Shown here in pieces: positions 49,109 to 57,235 of a stretch of DNA of 64,000 nt. This DNA is from Candidatus Cloacimonas sp. (GTDB lineage Bacteria; Cloacimonadota; Cloacimonadia; Cloacimonadales; Cloacimonadaceae). The DNA lies in the NCBI GenBank assembly GCA_035403355.1, contig DAONFA010000004.1, positions 51,621 through 115,620 on the forward strand, given 5' to 3'. The position numbers were made by a program, and so were the translations under genes. The notes below the pieces were generated by a model. It was not told where the DNA came from. It saw only the letters and a list, made by a program, of their open reading frames with translations, and did not search any database. Each line of letters starts with the position of its first letter. Within the stretch, counting starts at the first letter, position 1.

Positions 49109-49941
49109 AGCTTTGCCAGTATGTTCTTTACCGAATTTATCGGAATGGCAAAACCGATACCTATGTTGCCTCCGCTTTCTGAAAGGATAAAGGTATTGAT
49201 GCCAACTACTTCCCCGTTGATATTAACCAGCGGACCGCCACTATTACCTTGATTGATGGCAGCATCGGTTTGAATCATTGCTTTATACTCTCGCCTGTCC
49301 TGACGAGCTGCAAAATTACGATTTATGGCAGATATCACTCCTACCGAAACACTGGGCTTGGAATCATTCAATAAAAAGCCGTAAGGATTGCCTAAGGCAA
49401 TACTCCATTCCCCGGTTATCAAATCGTTGGAATTTCCCAATTGCGCTACAGGCAGCTTATTTCCATTGATTTTAACTTTGGCAATATCGTGAACTTCATC
49501 TATTCCGGCAACCGTTCCGGAAAATTCGCGTTTATCAGGTAAAATAACTTTGATTTGAGCAGCGCCGCTAACAACATGCGCATTGGTAATGATGTAACCG
49601 TTGGAATCATAAATAACTCCGCTACCAATTGATTCCACTTGCCGTAATAACGGAATGGAACCGAAAAAATCAAAAAAGCCGAAACCAAAAGGACTGGCTG
49701 CTCGCACATATTCTGTTTTAATTACATTGATGCTGACAACAGCCGGCTCTACAGCTTTCACGGCTTCAGTGATGGAATTTATTCTTTTGGCAGCTGAAGC
49801 TTTATTGGGTTGGGAGGTAGAAGGGGAAACAAAATCGTTGCTAACCTCGTTTTTTCCTGCCTGCCTGTTTATTAATGCCATCGTAATAAAAGCATTTAAC
49901 AACAGAATTATGATTATCGTGAAGAAGTTTATGCGTTTCAT
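49105..49941 (-). CDS. Trypsin-like serine protease (DegP/HtrA type without PDZ domain)
   Basis: This 278-residue protein has an N-terminal membrane anchor or signal (residues 5-24) and a chymotrypsin-fold protease with catalytic triad His122 (ITNAHVV), Asp152 (EVHDIAKV) and Ser234 (NQGNSGGPLV). The protein ends right after the protease domain (GFAIPINSVKNILAKL) where HtrA proteins normally continue into one or two PDZ domains. The stop codon overlaps the start of the next gene, so the short form looks natural rather than a sequencing break. It is probably an envelope quality-control protease. Confidence 0.9.
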   Translation of the reverse strand: MKRINFFTIIIILLLNAFITMALINRQAGKNEVSNDFVSPSTSQPNKASAAKRINSITEAVKAVEPAVVSINVIKTEYVRAASPFGFGFFDFFGSIPLLRQVESIGSGVIYDSNGYIITNAHVVSGAAQIKVILPDKREFSGTVAGIDEVHDIAKVKINGNKLPVAQLGNSNDLITGEWSIALGNPYGFLLNDSKPSVSVGVISAINRNFAARQDRREYKAMIQTDAAINQGNSGGPLVNINGEVVGINTFILSESGGNIGIGFAIPINSVKNILAKL

Positions 49942-49955
49942 CTTCCTTCCTAAAG

Positions 49956-50705
49956 TTAAATAAATTTGTGAATGGCAAAGTCAATTACCGAAGCACTAAC
50001 CGTGGTCTCAAAACAAGGTCCCTTCGGTCTTTCATTTAAAACAGCATAAACAGGATAACGCCAGCTATCACGAACTCCTTCCGTTAAATCTCTATGGCAG
50101 GCAACAGCAATAATAATATCCGGTTGGGTGTCATTCACCAGTTTTCTTGCCAGAGAACCACCACTGGCAACTGCCGTTTTAATTTGATAATCTCTTGATA
50201 ATGCCTTCATTTTAGCCATATCGCAACCACCGCATTCTTCACATTCAACAATATTGTTATTGATGCGAATTTTGCATTGCGAACTTTGCAAACAGTGCGG
50301 TAATAACAATAGCAGATTGGAATAATGCATCCCCTGATGATTGGTGACTACAATTTCATTATTAAAATAGAGAAACGACTCCTGTAAAGTATCCATTTTC
50401 TGGAAACTTATCCTGCCAATAATTCTGGCAATCGGAAAATAGATATTCACCAGCATCCAGGAAAGATACATTCGTAACCAAGGGGGCTTAATTTTCTTAT
50501 GCGTGCTTACAAGAGCTAAAATCCAGGTGCCTATTAGAATTACTATAATCACAAAAAGGATGGTGTAAATTATATTTCCCCAGGCAGAAAGACCTAACTG
50601 GTGATAACTGCCTAAGACCATTAAAAAGAAAATGAGCGTAATTATGAGCAAAGAGATGCTGACAAACATAGGGAATTTGATTATGGCAAAGTATTCCTTT
50701 TTCAT
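49956..50705 (-). CDS. DUF116 domain protein
   Basis: This 249-residue protein has two N-terminal membrane segments (about 12-35 and 45-67). A soluble DUF116 domain follows with a Cys-rich patch (CRIRNNNIVECEECGGCDMAKMKAL is the general region, holding C-x2-C-x2-C spacing) and VASGGSLARKLV and AVACHRDLTEGV. The cysteines may bind a metal or Fe-S cluster. The family's role is unknown. In many bacteria it stands beside fmt and def, as here, where it overlaps fmt by ATGA. Confidence 0.82.
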   Translation of the reverse strand: MKKEYFAIIKFPMFVSISLLIITLIFFLMVLGSYHQLGLSAWGNIIYTILFVIIVILIGTWILALVSTHKKIKPPWLRMYLSWMLVNIYFPIARIIGRISFQKMDTLQESFLYFNNEIVVTNHQGMHYSNLLLLLPHCLQSSQCKIRINNNIVECEECGGCDMAKMKALSRDYQIKTAVASGGSLARKLVNDTQPDIIIAVACHRDLTEGVRDSWRYPVYAVLNERPKGPCFETTVSASVIDFAIHKFI

Positions 50706-51646
50706 TTTTCCCTTCCTAATATTTCTTTTTCCTTGATGCGGGCTCCATTGATAAAAGCTTTGGCAGTCATCACTTGCTTGCCCGCGGGCTGAACCTTTTT
50801 TATAAGCAATTTATAGTCCAGGCAATTAACAAAAAAGCCAGCGTCATTATCTATGGCACCTATCAACCCGGGCTCGTCATTAACAGGTTCGGTTGTTTTT
50901 TCCGAGCTTAGCACTTTTAATTCTTTATTCCGGAAAAGTGTCCAGGCACCGGGAGTTAAAGAAAAAGCTCGGATTTGGTTATGGATTTCCGTTACCGTTT
51001 TCTGCCAGTTAATTTGGCGGCTGGACTTGGTAATTTTATAACAGTAACTTGCCTGTTTTTCATCCTGTTTTTCACCGTTTAGCTTTTTGGCACCATTGAG
51101 CATTTTCCAAAACAGCCATAATAAAGTAGCTGCCTGTTCTGCAAGGCGTTCTTGAAGTTCGCTGCAGGTTTCGTTTTCAGCAATAGAAAACTTTGCTTGA
51201 GCCAGAATTGGACCTGCATCCATTTTGGCTGTCATCCGGTAAATAGTATTTCCGGTTTGGGTCTCGCCATTTAAAAGAGCACTTTGAATAGGGCTGGCAC
51301 CTCTATATTCAGGTAACAGGGAAGGATGAAGGTTTATTGCTCCCAAAGGACACAGGCAGCGGATTTTTTTGCCTAAATAACCGCCAAAGGCAGCGGTAAT
51401 AATAATATCCGCTTTCTGTTCAGCCATTTTAGCAATGCTTTCCCCGGCATTAATATCCTCAGGAGTAATAAGCGGTAAATTATGCTCTTTTGCAAATCGG
51501 GCTACGGGAGTGAGGGTTAAATGTAAATTGCGTCCGGCAGGTTTTGCGGGTTGGCTGATTATTAAAGATGGCATACAGCCGTTTTGTATTAGCTTTTGCA
51601 GCGCCGGTAAACCGTAATCGGAAGAACCGATAAACAGATAACGCAT
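50702..51646 (-). CDS. fmt: Methionyl-tRNA formyltransferase
   Basis: This 314-residue cytoplasmic enzyme formylates initiator Met-tRNA. The N-terminal formyltransferase domain has the catalytic residues Asn105, His107 and Asp143 in INLHPSLLPEYRGASPIQ and KMDAGPIL. The C-terminal domain from about residue 205 has the SFTPGAWT-like segment SLTPGAWTLF. Length is normal. Its start overlaps the def stop by 1 nt, giving the classic def-fmt pair. Confidence 0.95.
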   Translation of the reverse strand: MRYLFIGSSDYGLPALQKLIQNGCMPSLIISQPAKPAGRNLHLTLTPVARFAKEHNLPLITPEDINAGESIAKMAEQKADIIITAAFGGYLGKKIRCLCPLGAINLHPSLLPEYRGASPIQSALLNGETQTGNTIYRMTAKMDAGPILAQAKFSIAENETCSELQERLAEQAATLLWLFWKMLNGAKKLNGEKQDEKQASYCYKITKSSRQINWQKTVTEIHNQIRAFSLTPGAWTLFRNKELKVLSSEKTTEPVNDEPGLIGAIDNDAGFFVNCLDYKLLIKKVQPAGKQVMTAKAFINGARIKEKEILGREK

Positions 51647-52206
51647 TATAGAGCAAACCCTTCCATTATATTCTGTCCGTTCACTGCTCTTGCCTGCAAA
51701 GCGTTTAGCTTATGCAAAATCTTTAACCGGGCAATTCTTCCCAGGCGGTCGGTAAACAGAATACCTTCCAAATGGTCATATTCGTGTTGAATAACAACTG
51801 CCTTTTTTGCTTCAGCGCTTTCCGTTTGCCTGTTACCGCTCAAATCGGTGTAAGTATAAGTAATAATTTTACTGCGTGTTACATCGGCAAAAACATCCGG
51901 CAAGCTGATACAGCCCTCTTCGTAAACAACTTCCCCTTCTCTGCTTTCTATAACGGGATTGATTAAAACCTGGGGATGCTTTTTATCGGTTAAATCTTCG
52001 TATTTGGGGTCTATAACTATTACCCGCCAAAGTGAACCAACCTGGTTAGCTGCCAGGCCTACTCCATCTCTGGCATACATAGTATAGATTAAATCCTGGA
52101 TAAATTCCTGCAGACCGGGGGTATTAAAATCTACTTCCGGCAGCTTCTGTTTTAAAATATCATCTCCGTAGAGACGCACAGGTAAAAGTTTGGGCTGATA
52201 TTTCAT
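51646..52206 (-). CDS. def: Peptide deformylase
   Basis: This 186-residue metalloenzyme removes the N-formyl group from nascent proteins. The three family motifs are GVGLAANQVG (residues 48-57), EEGCISLP (96-103 with metal ligand Cys99) and HEYDHLEG (141-148 with metal ligands His141, His145 and catalytic Glu142). It overlaps yajC by ATGA and fmt by 1 nt. Confidence 0.97.
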   Translation of the reverse strand: MKYQPKLLPVRLYGDDILKQKLPEVDFNTPGLQEFIQDLIYTMYARDGVGLAANQVGSLWRVIVIDPKYEDLTDKKHPQVLINPVIESREGEVVYEEGCISLPDVFADVTRSKIITYTYTDLSGNRQTESAEAKKAVVIQHEYDHLEGILFTDRLGRIARLKILHKLNALQARAVNGQNIMEGFAL

Positions 52207-52574
52207 TTCTCGGTTCCGGGTTCTGTTGTTGCCACAACTCCTACAATAGCATTTCTTTGAATATCTATCCGCACTTTATTGGTATCGTCAATTTCCAAAA
52301 CCACAATTCCTTTATCCGGTTTTAGAGAAACGACCCGACCATAGATTCCGGAACTGGTTAAGACCTTATCGTTTACTTTCAGTGCTTCCTGCATCTTTTG
52401 GGTTTCTTTTGCTTTCTTTTGTTGGGGACGGATTAGCAATAGATACAGGATTACAAACATTATGACCATAAAGATCAGGGTAGTTGCGGCACTGCCTGAT
52501 TGGGAAGAGGTAGTTGCGGCACCGCTTTGTTGGGAAGAGGTAGTTGCTGCTGCTTCCAGTAATATGTAGTTCAT
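52203..52574 (-). CDS. yajC: Preprotein translocase subunit YajC
   Basis: This 123-residue accessory protein of the Sec translocon has a single membrane segment (about 31-50, LIFMVIMFVILYLLLIRPQ). The typical RPQQKKAKETQKMQEALKVNDKVLTSSGIYGRVVSL follows it. Unusual is a short Ser/Thr/Gln-rich repeat at the N-terminus (residues 8-29, three AATT-S/L phrases, two followed by SSQ), a local tandem duplication in the DNA. It sits between def and pgpA. Confidence 0.93.
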   Translation of the reverse strand: MNYILLEAAATTSSQQSGAATTSSQSGSAATTLIFMVIMFVILYLLLIRPQQKKAKETQKMQEALKVNDKVLTSSGIYGRVVSLKPDKGIVVLEIDDTNKVRIDIQRNAIVGVVATTEPGTEK

Positions 52575-52583
52575 TTTTTTCTC

Positions 52584-53081
52584 CTATACTCCAAAGAATC
52601 TTGGATATATTTTTATTAGTATTTGAATCAGGATATTAGTATATGCTCCTGCTATAATATCATCAGAAACAACCCCCCAGCCCCGGGGTAGTTCCTGAAT
52701 TTTCTTTATGGGAAAGGGCTTAGCTATATCAAACACCCGAAAAAGCACGAAGGCATAAAGCCCAATCAACCAGTTATGAGGTAAAAACAAAACACTGGCA
52801 AAATAACCGCAGACCTCATCAATCACAATGCTGCCGTTATCTTTTCCCAGGGTTCTTTCTGCTTTTGTGCTTATGAAAACGCTAAGCAGGCAAAAAACCA
52901 GCCAGACGGGTATTGTGTAATATAATGCCTTACCGGTGAAAGGTGAGCCCGAAAAAAGCAGGTAAATTCCAAACGCTGCCAAGGAACCTATTGTTCCCGG
53001 CATAAAAGGAATAAAACCTATGCCCAGTATTGTGGCTAAAAAAGTGTAAGGGTTAAGTTTTTTGTTGTTTCCGGTCGTCAT
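52584..53081 (-). CDS. pgpA: Phosphatidylglycerophosphatase A
   Basis: This 165-residue inner-membrane phosphatase converts phosphatidylglycerol phosphate to phosphatidylglycerol, the step after PgsA (26.6 kb). Family segments are ATILGIGFIPFMPGTIGSLAAFGIYLL, GSIVIDEVCGYFASVLFLP, FRVFDIAKPFPIKKIQELPRGWGVVSDDIIAGAYTNI. The stop of the upstream foldase gene overlaps its ATG (ATGA). Confidence 0.93.
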   Translation of the reverse strand: MTTGNNKKLNPYTFLATILGIGFIPFMPGTIGSLAAFGIYLLFSGSPFTGKALYYTIPVWLVFCLLSVFISTKAERTLGKDNGSIVIDEVCGYFASVLFLPHNWLIGLYAFVLFRVFDIAKPFPIKKIQELPRGWGVVSDDIIAGAYTNILIQILIKIYPRFFGV

Positions 53082-54337
53082 AATGTTATTTGTACAAATG
53101 CTTCACGCCGTAAGTTTTCTATCCAGATATTGAAAGCATCATATTGTTTTTTCTTCAGGAGCATCTCACGGGCTTGGTCTTTCACTTCTTCATATTTATA
53201 AATACGGGGAGGGTATTCCTGTAAACGGCAAAAGATATACAGCATACCGTTATTTTCCAGCACAGGAGTAAATTGTCCCACCGGGGTTTGCATTATTTGA
53301 GGAGCAAAAAGAGGAGGCAGGTCTTTTTCCGCAAATTCCCCTAATAAACCGCCATCTTTTTTACTCTCCTCATCCATTGAATATTCTTCTGCCAAAGAGG
53401 CAAAGCTTTCGCCGTTTGCAAAGCGGTTACGGATTTCTTCCATCAATTGTCTTTCGCTTAAAGAATCCTCCGCTGAGGGAACCACGGTCTTTAAGATGTG
53501 GCGAGCTCTAATTTCCTCGCCTCTTTTCTCTTCCAGTTTAATAATATGATAGCCGAATTCGCTTTCTACGATGTCACTTATTTCCCCAACTTTTAAGGCA
53601 AAGGCAGCATCTTCAAAGGGTTTAACCATTTGACCCCTTTTAAAAAACCCGAGGTCTCCACCAACTTCTTTACTGGGGCAATCACTTTCCGCAGCGGCAA
53701 GAGTAGCAAAGTCCTCACCTTTTTGCAGGCGTTTTTGGATTTCTTTAATTTCTGCCAGTTTTGCCTCTTTGCTTTTCCGGTTGGGTTTTATTTCTCTAAA
53801 GATTATTCCCAAATCCCAGGAAACAGGTTTTACGGCTAAAGTATCTTTCGTTGCATTATAGAAATTGATTACTTCTTTTTCTGTAACGGTTACTTTATTC
53901 ACTATTTCTTTGTTTAAAATCTGTTCGGAGAGTGCTCTTTCAGTTAGCAAGTCCTTATATAACTGTAAGAGATCGGATTCCGTAAGTTTACTCTTTTTCA
54001 GGTCTGCATTGAAGTCCGCGGAACTGGGATATTGGGCTTTTATCTTCTTTAAGTAATTTTCTGCCATTGTTTTGATCTCGTCATTATTCACCGTAAGATT
54101 AAGGTCTTTTGCCTTCTGAATAATCAATTTTTGATTGATCATTTCGTTTAAGACAGCACCGGGGTCAGTATCTTCTTTTAAGATACCGGCGCTTTGCATT
54201 TGTGCCATTTCTTTTTGTAAATCGGAGAGTAAGATAATGTCCGTTCCTACCTTGGCTACAATTTTATCTATCAATTCTGCCGTTAAAGATAGGGTAAACA
54301 CTATCAGCAAAAGGGCTAAAGTTAATTTTCTTTTCAT
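53078..54337 (-). CDS. Periplasmic peptidyl-prolyl isomerase, SurA-like
   Basis: This 419-residue protein has a signal peptide (about 1-20), an N-terminal SurA-type chaperone region (about 21-165: LINQMINQKLIIQKAKDLNLTVNNDEI) and two parvulin domains (about 170-275 and 280-385). Their cores are GGDLGFFKRGQMVKPFEDAAFAL...GYHIIKLEEKR and ARHILK...GGLLGEFAEKDLPPLFAPQI. This is the SurA layout for folding outer-membrane proteins. A second, smaller foldase follows upstream in the operon. Confidence 0.9.
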   Translation of the reverse strand: MKRKLTLALLLIVFTLSLTAELIDKIVAKVGTDIILLSDLQKEMAQMQSAGILKEDTDPGAVLNEMINQKLIIQKAKDLNLTVNNDEIKTMAENYLKKIKAQYPSSADFNADLKKSKLTESDLLQLYKDLLTERALSEQILNKEIVNKVTVTEKEVINFYNATKDTLAVKPVSWDLGIIFREIKPNRKSKEAKLAEIKEIQKRLQKGEDFATLAAAESDCPSKEVGGDLGFFKRGQMVKPFEDAAFALKVGEISDIVESEFGYHIIKLEEKRGEEIRARHILKTVVPSAEDSLSERQLMEEIRNRFANGESFASLAEEYSMDEESKKDGGLLGEFAEKDLPPLFAPQIMQTPVGQFTPVLENNGMLYIFCRLQEYPPRIYKYEEVKDQAREMLLKKKQYDAFNIWIENLRREAFVQITL

Positions 54338-54393
54338 TATTTATCTTCCTCTATTTATTGCCACCAGCTGCGGTTAAGGAAAAAAGGATGTCT

Positions 54394-55194
54394 TTAGTAA
54401 TAATATATCTCGCTACTTTGGGCTTTGATTTCTTTAATCAATTCCTGAAACACCTGGTCTTGTTTTTCCAGCAGAACTTTGCGTTTTATTTCCGCTCTGT
54501 AATCCTCAAAATTAGCTTCCTGAGGGGTAATTTGGCTTTCCAGAACACGAAATACATACCACAGCGGTTCTTTATAAACCAAGCCAAATTTATTATCTTG
54601 CAATTCGCGTGCCTTTAACCAGAATAAAGAATCCGGGCTGCCCGCAGAAACCATTCCCATAAAGCCCCCTTTGTTTTTCAGTTCTTCAATAGAATAGCGT
54701 TGCACAGCTTCCCCGAAATTCAATCCCTGGTTAAGTTGCTGCAGAACATTTTCCGCAGCTATTTTATCGCCTAAAGCTATACGCTGGATATTATAGTTAA
54801 CTGCATTTTTTTGAAACTCTGCCTGATGCAGGCGAAAGTAATTAAACAGCTGATCTTCCGAAACCTCAATTTCGGAAAGGCGTTTGGCAATCAACGCATT
54901 GGCTTTAACCTTTTTAGCGGCATAACTGATTTTCTGTTTAACCGCCTTATCTTTATCTAAGCCCTTTTTATCTGCATAATGGGCTAAGAGAGTAAGGTTT
55001 ACCCAATCCTCAATATACTTTTTTCTGGTTTCGGGATTTAGTTTTTCCCAGTCCTCAATGGCAAAAGTGGACTTAAAATCATCCAGATAGAGAATTTCTT
55101 TATCAACCTGAGCTAAGGCAATCCCTTTTTCTTCTTTTTTTGTGCAACCACATAATATAGTAAGCAAAATTAAAGCAAAAGCAAATCTTTTCAT
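54394..55194 (-). CDS. Lipid-anchored peptidyl-prolyl isomerase (PrsA/PpiC-like)
   Basis: This 266-residue protein has a lipobox (LLTILCGC, lipidated Cys at about 17). The N-terminal helical segment (KLNPETRKKYIEDWVNLTLLAHYADKKGLDKD) resembles SurA/PrsA chaperone arms. A single parvulin-like region (about 135-230, IQRIALGDKIAAENVLQQLNQGLNFGEAVQRYS ... GGFMGMVSAGSPDSLFWLKA) follows. It lies 1 bp downstream of the DNRLRE-like lipoprotein gene and 56 bp before the SurA-like gene. It is probably an envelope foldase. Enzymatic activity is less sure than for its neighbour. Confidence 0.8.
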   Translation of the reverse strand: MKRFAFALILLTILCGCTKKEEKGIALAQVDKEILYLDDFKSTFAIEDWEKLNPETRKKYIEDWVNLTLLAHYADKKGLDKDKAVKQKISYAAKKVKANALIAKRLSEIEVSEDQLFNYFRLHQAEFQKNAVNYNIQRIALGDKIAAENVLQQLNQGLNFGEAVQRYSIEELKNKGGFMGMVSAGSPDSLFWLKARELQDNKFGLVYKEPLWYVFRVLESQITPQEANFEDYRAEIKRKVLLEKQDQVFQELIKEIKAQSSEIYYY

Positions 55195-55195
55195 C

Positions 55196-56413
55196 TTATA
55201 AATAGGGCGGAGTGTAAGTTATTTTAATATATGGTTTTTTCTCGGCAGCTGTGCTTTCATTGCAATCCCAAAATTCCAGCGTGCCAAAATTCTTGCGTTC
55301 CTGAGTGGATTGAATAACTATTCCTTTCGGGGTTTTATCACCTGATGTATATGCTTGAATTATAGGAGTAATATCCACCGTTAAAGAATCGCCGATAATA
55401 GTTCCAGTGCTGGTTACTGTATAAACAAGTGTTTCATAATCACTTTTTACTAAAGTAACGGGGGTCTCTATAGAATCCTTTACAACATTGAAAGGATAAA
55501 GAGAATAGCTCTTTGTGGAATGGTAATAATCATCATTTTTAATGTGTAAAACCAAACTGGCTTTATTGATTGTCATTCTTTTTCTCTGTTCAGCTGTAAG
55601 CTCACTTCCTGCGTTATCTACAAATATGGTAGAGGTTGGCTCATATTTCACATATAGACAGGAGGAGGTTAAATTGCTTATTTTCCATTGGCTGGAAGGG
55701 GTTGTTACCGGTGCTTCTAAAGTATAAGTATCTTTTGCCGGGGATTGATTATAAGTTATCCATTCTTCTTCAGTTTTATATTTGATATTCAATTTTGGGG
55801 TTTGACTACTTTCCAGAGAGTATATTTCTACCCAACCTTCATTTTCCACCTTCAGGGCTAAATTCCAGCCGGTAGAATCAGGATTTTGCCAATTAGTTAT
55901 TTCGGTTTCCGGAATGCTAAAAGTAATTTCTTCACCGGCTGTTCCGCTTGTATCAGCTAATGAATATGTAGCTATAGGATTTGGTGATAAATCGCTATCT
56001 GTAATATTTGCCGGGTCTAAGGAATCATTCCAGACCTTGTTCACTTTGTATAATTTTAACATCAGGGAGTTACGCAAAGCATAACACCCGACAATGTTTA
56101 AGGAGAGAAAACAGCTGTCTGTTTCAATACTTTCTATATTCGCAGGTAAGCCCGTAAACCGGAAAAAACTTAAGGCATAGGCATCGTTATAATCTCCTGC
56201 CAAAAGTTTCTTTTCACTGCCGGAAATACTTATTTCTTCAGCAGCAGGAAAACTGAAACCCATCATCATTCCTGTTTCATCATTAACGGTCAGAGCTCTT
56301 ACATCACTGAAATTATTGCCTGTCAAATTATCCTTATCAGTGCAACCGCTAAGCACTGTTAAAATAATTGTCAGACAGATAAGCAGCTTTAATATGGCTT
56401 GGAACGATTCCAT
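55196..56413 (-). CDS. Lipoprotein with DNRLRE-like beta domains
   Basis: This 405-residue protein has a lipobox (LTVLSGCTDKDN, Cys at about 23). The mature part has two beta-sandwich domains. The segments SCFLSLNIVGCYALRNSLMLKLYKVNKVWNDSLDPANI and KASLVLHIKNDDYYHSTKSYSLYPFNVVKDS...KGIVIQSTQERKNFGTLEFWDCN fit the DNRLRE-type carbohydrate-binding-like pattern common on surface lipoproteins. It is the first gene of the minus-strand run ending at 45371 and lies beside the DnaA-box cluster. The function is unknown. Confidence 0.65.
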   Translation of the reverse strand: MESFQAILKLLICLTIILTVLSGCTDKDNLTGNNFSDVRALTVNDETGMMMGFSFPAAEEISISGSEKKLLAGDYNDAYALSFFRFTGLPANIESIETDSCFLSLNIVGCYALRNSLMLKLYKVNKVWNDSLDPANITDSDLSPNPIATYSLADTSGTAGEEITFSIPETEITNWQNPDSTGWNLALKVENEGWVEIYSLESSQTPKLNIKYKTEEEWITYNQSPAKDTYTLEAPVTTPSSQWKISNLTSSCLYVKYEPTSTIFVDNAGSELTAEQRKRMTINKASLVLHIKNDDYYHSTKSYSLYPFNVVKDSIETPVTLVKSDYETLVYTVTSTGTIIGDSLTVDITPIIQAYTSGDKTPKGIVIQSTQERKNFGTLEFWDCNESTAAEKKPYIKITYTPPYL

Positions 56414-56466
56414 AATAATAATCCTATTTTAATTTAAATCTATTATACAGTATTATAAGTAGGCGT

Positions 56467-56664
56467 TGTGGATAGGGGGATATTTGGTCAAGCTTTTTCT
56501 TTTCTCTTTGTCTTCTATGCTTTTCCAGCTGACATTTTTCTGTGGATAACTTGTGGATAACTTTGGTCTCTAACCTTAAGTTATCCACAATAAAAGTTCC
56601 CCAATCCATTTAGTATTAACTTATTCACTGCTATCCACATAATTTCATCCACACTTGTGGATAA
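56467..56664. other. DnaA-box cluster downstream of dnaA (probable oriC part)
   Basis: Perfect DnaA boxes (TTATCCACA or its complement) are at 56541-56549, 56552-56560, 56581-56589 and 56656-56664. One-mismatch boxes are at 56467-56475, 56631-56639 and 56645-56653. Seven boxes in 200 bp of non-coding DNA next to dnaA is the structure of a replication origin. A 33-bp tandem hairpin array lies between this cluster and the end of dnaA. Confidence 0.85.
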
Positions 56665-56689
56665 CTTTCCGAAAAAAACGACATTCCCA

Positions 56690-57130
56690 TCGTTATATTG
56701 GAGAAACGACATCCTCATCGTTTTATACCCCGGAGAAACGACATCCTCATCGTTTTAGAGTTGACCAGGAGGTCAACTCTCCGAATTTCATAGTTGACCG
56801 GGAGGTCAACTCTCCAAATTTCATAGTTGACCGGGAGGTCAACTCTCCAAATTTCATAGTTGACCAGGAGGTCAACTCTCCGAATTTCATAGTTGACCGG
56901 GAGGTCAACTCTCCAAATTTCATAGTTGACCAGGAGGTCAACTCTCCGAATTTCATAGTTGACCGGGAGGTCAACTCTCCGGATTTCATAGTTGACCGGG
57001 AGGTCAACTCTCCGGATTTCATAGTTGACCGAGAGGTCAACTCTCCGGGTTTCGTAGTTGTCCTTGAGGTCTATGCCCCGGAGAAACGACGTCCTCGTCG
57101 TTTTAGAGTTGACCAGGAGGTCAACTCTCC
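56690..57130. repeat. 33-bp tandem hairpin array next to dnaA
   Basis: Nine copies of GTTGACC-NNNN-GGTCAAC start at 56760, 56793, 56826, 56859, 56892, 56925, 56958, 56991 and 57024. A degenerate copy is at 57057 and a further one at 57108. Loops are AGGA, GGGA and GAGA. The 15-nt spacers are nearly constant (TCTCC-A/G-A/G-ATTTCATA). AACGACATCCTCATCGTT-type hairpins flank the array at about 56704-56721, 56738-56755 and 57085-57102. Both strands stay open across the array, but these frames are repeat translations. Confidence 0.95.
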
Positions 57131-57235
57131 GTGTTAACAGCACCCCCGATTTCTCCAATTTGCAAAACTTATCTCTCACGCTATTTATTATCAAGCTAAA
57201 AACTCAACACCTTAATCAATCCCATAATCGGCATT

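Noticed and set aside
56760..57125. CRISPR-like appearance of the regular 33-bp array
   Set aside because: The 15-nt spacers are nearly identical to each other, the repeat is a short perfect palindrome also found singly all over the window, and no cas genes are nearby. It is a tandem repeat, not a CRISPR array.
56655..57194. Long open reading frames on both strands through the hairpin array
   Set aside because: Their translations are repeats of VDREVNSPNFI and the reverse. A 33-bp unit without stops stays open in several frames. No SD or protein-like composition.
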